Positions 22,922 through 27,388 of a stretch of 27,388 nucleotides of DNA are shown piece by piece. The stretch's first letter is position 1, and every line of letters begins with the position of its first letter. Source of the DNA: Azorhizobium sp943369575 (GTDB lineage: Bacteria; Pseudomonadota; Alphaproteobacteria; Rhizobiales; Xanthobacteraceae); the NCBI GenBank assembly GCA_943369575.1, contig CALRNP020000043.1:1-27388 (forward strand). Reading direction: 5' to 3'. A model generated the notes under the pieces. It was given only the letters and a program-made list of their open reading frames with translations, ran no database searches and was not told the origin of the DNA. A program made the translations under genes and the position numbers.

Positions 22922-23464
22922 CTACTTGCACTCGCGGGCCACCCGGTCGAGCGCCTGCACGATGCCGTTGAGGGAGTATTTGTCGGTGGTGGCGTTGCCG
23001 CGGAGAGAGGTGGAGACGACGGTGACGTCCTTGCCCTTGCGCAGGGCTTCCACCAGCCGGCCTTCGTCGGCCACGTTCCGCACCCAGGCGCCTTCGGCCT
23101 TGGTGTAGAGGTCGAAGGTGGTGTTGCCGACCTTCAGCTTGGCCTCCGAGCCTTCCTTGAGCGCGAAGCCCATGGTGAGGCTGACCTCGTTCTTCACATT
23201 CTCGCTGGGGCGGGTGCTGATGAAGAAGAAGGCGGGGTCGCGCTTGAGGCCGCCGGGCTGGCGGTCCTTGGGCTGGGAGATGGCGTAGCAGACCTTGGGA
23301 TTGCTGGTGCTGGTGTAGACACTCCAGTCACCGTACTGCTCAACCGGCTTCGATGCCCCCGCACCTTGTCCCTGGGCCGCGACGGGCGCGGCGGCGCATG
23401 CCAGAAGCGCCACGGTCATGAGGGCCAGGCGCGCCCGGTGGAAGCTAGCAGGATGGTGGGCCAT
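22922..23464 (-). CDS. IalB-family (invasion-associated locus B) secreted protein
   Basis: The 180-residue product has a signal peptide (RARLALMTVALLACAAAPVAAQ) and so is exported. The mature part has the IalB-family pattern: QYGDWSVYTS near the N-terminus, KVCYAISQPKD, FFISTRPSENVKNEVS, and a final Cys (RVARECK) that could pair with the first. The family is widespread in alphaproteobacteria and is named after a Bartonella invasion gene; in free-living species the role is unclear and probably envelope-related. ATG at 23464 has an AGGAGA site. The gene diverges from the oxidoreductase gene across 288 bp that includes an unusually AT-rich patch. Confidence 0.87.
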   Translation of the reverse strand: MAHHPASFHRARLALMTVALLACAAAPVAAQGQGAGASKPVEQYGDWSVYTSTSNPKVCYAISQPKDRQPGGLKRDPAFFFISTRPSENVKNEVSLTMGFALKEGSEAKLKVGNTTFDLYTKAEGAWVRNVADEGRLVEALRKGKDVTVVSTSLRGNATTDKYSLNGIVQALDRVARECK

Positions 23465-23540
23465 GGGCTCTCCTGAACGAGATATGCGGTCCGCGGGGAA
23501 ACCGCCAACTGGGTCGTTGAGTCTAGTGCGCCTCCGTAAT

Positions 23541-23640
23541 TGGGGACGCTGACTAAAAAATGGCACACACAAGGTTTCCGTTTTCATTAATGTGACCCCG
23601 TTTGCGGGGTTGAACGCCATTTTCCCCCGGTGTTCCGCCC
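23541..23640. promoter_or_regulatory. AT-rich divergent control region with an ECF-like promoter candidate
   Basis: The 288 bp between the ialB-like gene and the oxidoreductase gene hold the lowest-GC patch I noticed in the window (about 23551-23595, including GACTAAAAAATGG and TTTTCATTAATG). On the minus strand GGAAC (23636-23632) is followed after 15 bp by CGTT (23616-23613), close to the alphaproteobacterial EcfG general-stress promoter pattern but one base shorter than the usual 16-17. A small hairpin, ACCCCG/CGGGGT (23595-23610), lies next to it. Transcription from this site would run towards the ialB-like gene. Confidence 0.3.
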
Positions 23641-23752
23641 GCAGCGGCACATGCGCACCGTTCGCAAGCGGCTCGTCGCCGCTGGGGCCGGGCCTGTTTC
23701 GAATCACTCGGGCGCCTGGTTTCGCCGGCCCCGCCACCCGGAGACGCCCCCG

Positions 23753-24733
23753 ATGAAGGCCGTGCTGTGTGTGCGCCACGGACCCGCCGATGCGCTGGAG
23801 ATTGCCGATCTGCCGACGCCGCAACCGGGCCCCGGCGAGGTGCGGGTGGATGTGGCGGCGGTGGGCCTGAATTTCTTCGACACCCTCATCATCCGCGACC
23901 TCTACCAGCAGAAGCCCGAACTGCCGTTCTCCCCCGGTGGCGAGTTCGCCGGCATCGTCTCGGCCCTTGGCGACGGCGTGACCGGCCTGGCCCTCGGCAC
24001 CCGCGTCTGCGGCTATCTCGGCTATGGTGCCGCCCGCGAGCAGGTGCTGGCGCGGGCCGATCGCCTCGCGGTAGTGCCGGACGATCTGGATCTGGTGCGG
24101 GCCGCCGGCCTCATCGTCACCTATGGCACCGGCCTCTATGCTTTGCGCGAGCGCGGCGAACTGAAGCCCGGCCAGACCCTGGCGGTGCTGGGTGCCGCCG
24201 GTGGGGTAGGGCTGGCGGCGGTGGAACTGGGCAAGATCCTCGGCGCCCGCGTCATCGCCTGCGCTTCCTCGCCCGACAAGATCGCCTTCGCCCTCAAGCA
24301 TGGCGCCGATCTTGGCCTCGACTACACCAAGGAAGATCTGAAGATCCGGCTCAAGGAACTGGGCGGGGCCGAGGGGCTGGACGTGGTGTTCGATCCCGTG
24401 GGCGGGGAACAGTCCGAGCAGGCGGTGCGGGCGCTGGGCTGGTGCGGGCGCCTGTTGGTGGTGGGCTTTGCCGCCGGCGACATTCCCAAGCTGCCGCTGA
24501 ACTTGCTGCTGCTGAAGAATTGCGATGCCCGCGGCGTCGCCTTCGGCACCCAGGCCCGGCGCGATGGCGCCTGGCTCACCGCCGCGGTGTGCGATCTGAT
24601 GGCCTATGCCCGCGCCGGCCGCATCTCGGCCCATGTGGACGCCACCTTCCCGCTGGAGCGGTGCGCGGCGGCCCTGGACGAAATCGCCGGCCGCCGGGTC
24701 AAGGGCAAGGTGGTGCTGACCACGGGGGCATGA
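23753..24733 (+). CDS. NADPH:quinone oxidoreductase-like zinc-independent MDR protein
   Basis: The 326-residue product belongs to the medium-chain dehydrogenase/reductase superfamily, quinone oxidoreductase (QOR) branch. It has the N-terminal catalytic fold with VAAVGLNFFDTLIIRDLYQ, FSPGGEFAGIV and a nucleotide-binding motif GAAGGVGLAAVELGK (about residues 147-161). The zinc-ligand Cys/His pattern of alcohol dehydrogenases is absent, as expected for QOR. It should reduce quinones or enoyl-type substrates with NADPH. ATG at 23753 is preferred because MKAVLCVRHG is the standard start and a CGGAGA site lies upstream; the frame is open further upstream but not conserved. It converges on the YkvA gene with 34 bp between stops. 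Confidence 0.92.
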   Translation: MKAVLCVRHGPADALEIADLPTPQPGPGEVRVDVAAVGLNFFDTLIIRDLYQQKPELPFSPGGEFAGIVSALGDGVTGLALGTRVCGYLGYGAAREQVLARADRLAVVPDDLDLVRAAGLIVTYGTGLYALRERGELKPGQTLAVLGAAGGVGLAAVELGKILGARVIACASSPDKIAFALKHGADLGLDYTKEDLKIRLKELGGAEGLDVVFDPVGGEQSEQAVRALGWCGRLLVVGFAAGDIPKLPLNLLLLKNCDARGVAFGTQARRDGAWLTAAVCDLMAYARAGRISAHVDATFPLERCAAALDEIAGRRVKGKVVLTTGA

Positions 24734-24759
24734 CCCCACCAGCGCCGTTACGAAGGGAC

Positions 24760-24777
24760 GGAGGGCCTCAGCCCTCC
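24760..24777. terminator. Hairpin between convergent genes
   Basis: GGAGGGC (24760-24766) and GCCCTCC (24771-24777) form a perfect 7-bp stem with a CTCA loop. It lies 26 bp after the oxidoreductase stop and overlaps the last codons and stop of the YkvA gene. No T-run is present on either side. It may act as a bidirectional block to converging transcription. Confidence 0.4.
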
Positions 24778-25163
24778 CGCGCCGCCTTGAGAGCGGCTTC
24801 CGCCGCCGCGTAGTGGTGGGGCTTGATGTGGCCCACCAGCATCTTCATGGCGCCCATCAGCACCAGCGCGTCGTCGCCGAGGCCGATCATCGGCAGAATG
24901 TCGGGAATGCCGTCGATGGGCAGCACGAAATAGGCCAGCGCCGCCAGGAAGCCGGCGCGCACCCGCAGCGGCGTGTCCCGATCGAAGGCGCTGTAATAGG
25001 CCGCCAGGGCATCGCTGGCGAACGGCACCCGCGCCGCCCCGCCCTTCAGCTTGCGCCAGAAGCCCCCGCGCACGCGGGCTTCATCCTCCTGCGCCTTCGC
25101 CCGCTCATCGGGTGGCAGGGCGCTCCAGTCGATGGGATTGCTGGACATGTCGCTCGTGTTCAT
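24768..25163 (-). CDS. YkvA/DUF1232 family membrane protein
   Basis: The 131-residue product has the DUF1232 core: a hydrophobic stretch AGFLAALAYFVLPIDGIPD followed by ILPMIGLGDDALVL. The PxDxIPD and GxxDD pattern defines the family. The role is unknown; members are small predicted membrane proteins. The N-terminal 45 residues are charged and variable. ATG at 25163 is a guess: ATG at 25148 and GTG at 25169 share the frame and none has a strong ribosome-binding site. It is downstream of tamB on the same strand, separated by a likely terminator, so it is probably transcribed separately. Confidence 0.87.
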   Translation of the reverse strand: MNTSDMSSNPIDWSALPPDERAKAQEDEARVRGGFWRKLKGGAARVPFASDALAAYYSAFDRDTPLRVRAGFLAALAYFVLPIDGIPDILPMIGLGDDALVLMGAMKMLVGHIKPHHYAAAEAALKAAREG

Positions 25164-25225
25164 GTGCACGAGATGGGGGTGGCGGCGGCCTTGTTCAAGA
25201 CGCCGCAGCCCATCGGATCCAACCG

Positions 25226-25245
25226 AAAAATCAAGCCTCGGCTTG
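25226..25245 (-). terminator. Intrinsic terminator after tamB
   Basis: Read on the minus strand, CAAGC-CGAG-GCTTG (25245-25232) forms a 5-bp stem with a 4-nt loop, followed at once by ATTTTT (25231-25226). It lies about 33 bp after the tamB stop. The stem is short, but the T-run in such GC-rich DNA supports the call. Confidence 0.5.
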
Positions 25246-25277
25246 GCTTTGCGGTGATCGCGGCTTCCATGTCGCCG

Positions 25278-27388
25278 CTAATAGTCCCACTGGGCGCCGA
25301 TGCCCACTTCGCCGGAGCCGTCCGCCCCGGCACCGCCCTGGATGCGGATGTTCTTGGTCACGTCCACATCGATGGTGGCGCGGCTGGAGCCGGATGTGGT
25401 GCCCTGGCGCACGCCCAGATAGACATTGTCGTTGATGCGCTTGCCGAAGCCGACTTCGCCGCCGGTGCCTTCGGTGTTGGTGCCCACATCCAGGCTGTCC
25501 ACGCCCAGTTGCCGCCGCACCTGGTTGAGGGCGCCGCCGCCGCCGGAGAATTGCGCCACGGTCTGCGCCACCTGGAGCGCCTGGCCGGTGGTGAGCTGGC
25601 CGGTGGCCTTGCCGAACAGCAGGCGGGCGATGACTTCGTCCTGGGGCAGAGTGGGTGTGGAGGTGAACACGATCTCCGGTGACGAGGCCGGGCCTGTCAC
25701 CTGGATCCGCGCGGTCACATCATTGGCGGTGCTCTCGGCGATGAAGTCGAGGTCGGGATCGGTCGGGCCGCTGAAGGTGACCACGCCGCGGCTGAAATCC
25801 AGGCTCCGGCCCAGCACGTCGAACCGGCCGCGCCGCAACTGGAAGCCGCCCGTCGTCACCGGCTCGGCGCTGGTGCCGCGCACGGTCAGATCGCCGCCGA
25901 GTTCCGCATCGATGCCCATGCCGCGCACGAACACCCGGTTGGCGGCGGAAATGGTGAGGTCGAGGCTGGCCACCATTGGCCCCTGGTTGCGGGCGGAGCG
26001 GGCGCCGCGCGCCTTGGCGGCCCGCGGCAGCGTCGGCGCACGGCCGGGCGCCACATTCACATGCCGGACATTGAGTTGGGCGCCGGATGAGGTCAGGCGG
26101 TCGGGAATATTGATGTCCAGATTGCGCACGTCGATACGCCCGCTCACGCTCGGGCGGGTCGCCAGTGCTCCGCCCAGTGTCAGCCGGCCATCCACTACCA
26201 GCCGCATCAGTTCGCTGGTGACGAGGCCGGCATTCTGCAAGGTGATTTCGCCCTGGCCCGGAAAGCCCGCCGCCGGATCCAGGTTGACGCTGCCCCGCCC
26301 GGTGACGGTGCCGCCATTGAGCGTACGGGCACTGAGGGACGAGAGCGTCACCGACCTGTCGGTGCCGGTCAGCGTCGCGTCGATATTGGTCAGGGTGACG
26401 CCGTTCAGCGCATCGTCATAGCGCCCGCCGGAGATGCGCACGGTGCCGCCGGCGCTGGGGCTGGACGGGGTGCCCCGCACGGTGGCGTCGATGATCGCAT
26501 TGCCGGCGGCCCGCGCTCCCGACACCGCCAGCACCGCATTGGCGATGCCGAGGCTCACCTGGCCCTTGATCGCCAGATCGAGCGCGCCGTCACCCAGAGG
26601 CGCCGAGCCGTTGAGCGTTACGCCGGACAAGGCCGGTCCGGTGAGGGTGGAGCGGATGGTCACCCGCCCGTCGGCGAACGCGCCATCCGCCTTGAGGTCC
26701 AGCGGCCCGACGCCGGAGCGCTGCAAGTCCGGCTGGCTGGCCCGCGCCACGCTCAGGCTGTAGCGGCCAGTGGGCGCGGCGAGCGGGCCAGAGAGCTGGG
26801 CGGTGCCGCTGATGGTGCCCGTTACGCCCTGCGTCGGCACTGCGAGGCCGGCCAGCGCCAGGGGCAGGTTGCGGGCGTCCAGGCTCAGGCTCAGCTGGTC
26901 GCCGATCCGGCCCTGGAGTACGGCGGTGCCGCCGCCGCTGGCGAGGGCGAGGCGGTCCACGCTGATGGCGCCATCGGCATAAGTGAAGGTGGCAGGGGCG
27001 GAGAGGGCGAGCGTGGTGGGCGCCTTCGCCAGCCGCAGCGTATCGAGCCGCAGGCCGTAGGCGCGCGGCTGGGCGGTGAACCGGCCGGCGGCGGCGACAG
27101 TGGTGCCCTCCACCATGCCGTCCAGCTTCAGGTCGGTGGCGCCCGCGCCGACGGCGGCGGCGGTGAGCGTTCCCCGCTCCATGCGCAGGCCTTGGCTCTC
27201 AAAGCCGCTGAGCACCGCCCGGCCGCTGAGCGTGACCGAATGGGCGGGATCGGTAGTAGTGATGTCGATGTCGCCCCGCTCCAGCCGGGTGCCCGGCGCG
27301 CCGAGGCGGGTGGCATCGGCCTTCAGCGCGATGCGCTGGCGGTTGGCATCGGTGTCGAGGGTCAGGGTCGCATTGAGCGCCCCGGACA
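25278..27388 (-). CDS. tamB: Translocation and assembly module protein TamB, C-terminal part
   Basis: The frame is open from the right edge of the window, so only the last 703 or so codons of a much longer gene are seen. TamB is an inner-membrane-anchored periplasm-spanning protein that works with TamA or alone in outer-membrane assembly and phospholipid transport. The visible part consists of repeated short amphipathic strands with G, D and T turns, as in the TamB/AsmA-like beta-taco fold. It ends with the conserved DUF490 region: SLDFSRGVVTFSG, DPDLDFIAES, SPEIVFTSTPTLPQDEVIARLLFG, DVGTN and a final beta-strand ending GIGAQWDY. The Phe/Tyr-type last residue is typical of this family. A tamA gene would be expected beyond the right edge. 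Confidence 0.93.
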   Translation of the reverse strand, partial: SGALNATLTLDTDANRQRIALKADATRLGAPGTRLERGDIDITTTDPAHSVTLSGRAVLSGFESQGLRMERGTLTAAAVGAGATDLKLDGMVEGTTVAAAGRFTAQPRAYGLRLDTLRLAKAPTTLALSAPATFTYADGAISVDRLALASGGGTAVLQGRIGDQLSLSLDARNLPLALAGLAVPTQGVTGTISGTAQLSGPLAAPTGRYSLSVARASQPDLQRSGVGPLDLKADGAFADGRVTIRSTLTGPALSGVTLNGSAPLGDGALDLAIKGQVSLGIANAVLAVSGARAAGNAIIDATVRGTPSSPSAGGTVRISGGRYDDALNGVTLTNIDATLTGTDRSVTLSSLSARTLNGGTVTGRGSVNLDPAAGFPGQGEITLQNAGLVTSELMRLVVDGRLTLGGALATRPSVSGRIDVRNLDINIPDRLTSSGAQLNVRHVNVAPGRAPTLPRAAKARGARSARNQGPMVASLDLTISAANRVFVRGMGIDAELGGDLTVRGTSAEPVTTGGFQLRRGRFDVLGRSLDFSRGVVTFSGPTDPDLDFIAESTANDVTARIQVTGPASSPEIVFTSTPTLPQDEVIARLLFGKATGQLTTGQALQVAQTVAQFSGGGGALNQVRRQLGVDSLDVGTNTEGTGGEVGFGKRINDNVYLGVRQGTTSGSSRATIDVDVTKNIRIQGGAGADGSGEVGIGAQWDY

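Noticed and set aside
23595..23610. ACCCCG/CGGGGT hairpin as a terminator
   Set aside because: It lies between two divergent starts, where no transcript should end, and has only a 6-bp stem without a T-run.
23465..24739. Extension of the ialB-like frame upstream on the minus strand to about 24739
   Set aside because: The extension is antisense to the quinone oxidoreductase. The signal peptide and AGGAGA site place the real start at 23464.

Overview
The window is a GC-rich (roughly 68-70% by eye) chromosomal segment with tightly packed genes, frequent 4-bp ATGA/GTGA overlaps and several GTG starts. The gene set (IalB-family protein, DUF3422, LivGF with a PxpABC cluster, single-gene argG, TamB) points to an alphaproteobacterium of the Hyphomicrobiales, perhaps Xanthobacteraceae. 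That placement is inferred from gene content, not from any rRNA. No rRNA, tRNA, insertion sequence, phage gene or CRISPR array was seen.

Layout, left to right. Positions 1-4271 (+) hold the end of a livM-type permease, livG and livF ATPases, then pxpA-pxpB-pxpC (5-oxoprolinase), almost all translationally coupled. This looks like an uptake-plus-hydrolysis unit for 5-oxoproline or a related lactam. A histidine phosphatase (4343-4966, +) follows. A class A flavin monooxygenase (minus strand) diverges from a DUF3422 membrane protein, which is followed by an alpha/beta hydrolase, a secreted pepsin-like protein with two DTG motifs and a glyoxalase II-like enzyme (6830-11213, +). A membrane diguanylate cyclase (minus) diverges from a marR-Bcr/CflA efflux operon (13158-14899, +).

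The most unusual locus is 14903-16990 (minus). It encodes a 695-residue single-pass membrane protein whose N-terminal half is eight near-identical 47-residue repeats, each with the core DPFDFAANNRKLR and a charged Ala/Glu/Lys linker. A poly-Asp run, a histone-H1-like Lys/Pro/Ala segment, one membrane helix and a four-cysteine beta-rich periplasmic domain follow. I do not recognise it as any named family.

To its right are argG and a PAP2-type phosphatase with an altered second motif (both minus), and a 2-hydroxychromene-2-carboxylate isomerase-like protein (+) behind a 17-bp palindrome. Then come, on the minus strand, two diverged paralogous small membrane proteins, a VOC-fold protein, rlmN and an ialB-like gene. 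An NADPH:quinone oxidoreductase-like gene (+), a YkvA/DUF1232 protein (minus) and the C-terminal part of tamB (minus), which runs off the right edge, complete the window.

Functional links inside the window are the liv-pxp unit, the marR-efflux unit and possibly the VOC/membrane-protein unit. The remaining genes are mostly unrelated housekeeping or envelope functions. Function calls rest on motif recognition by eye; no database search was run.
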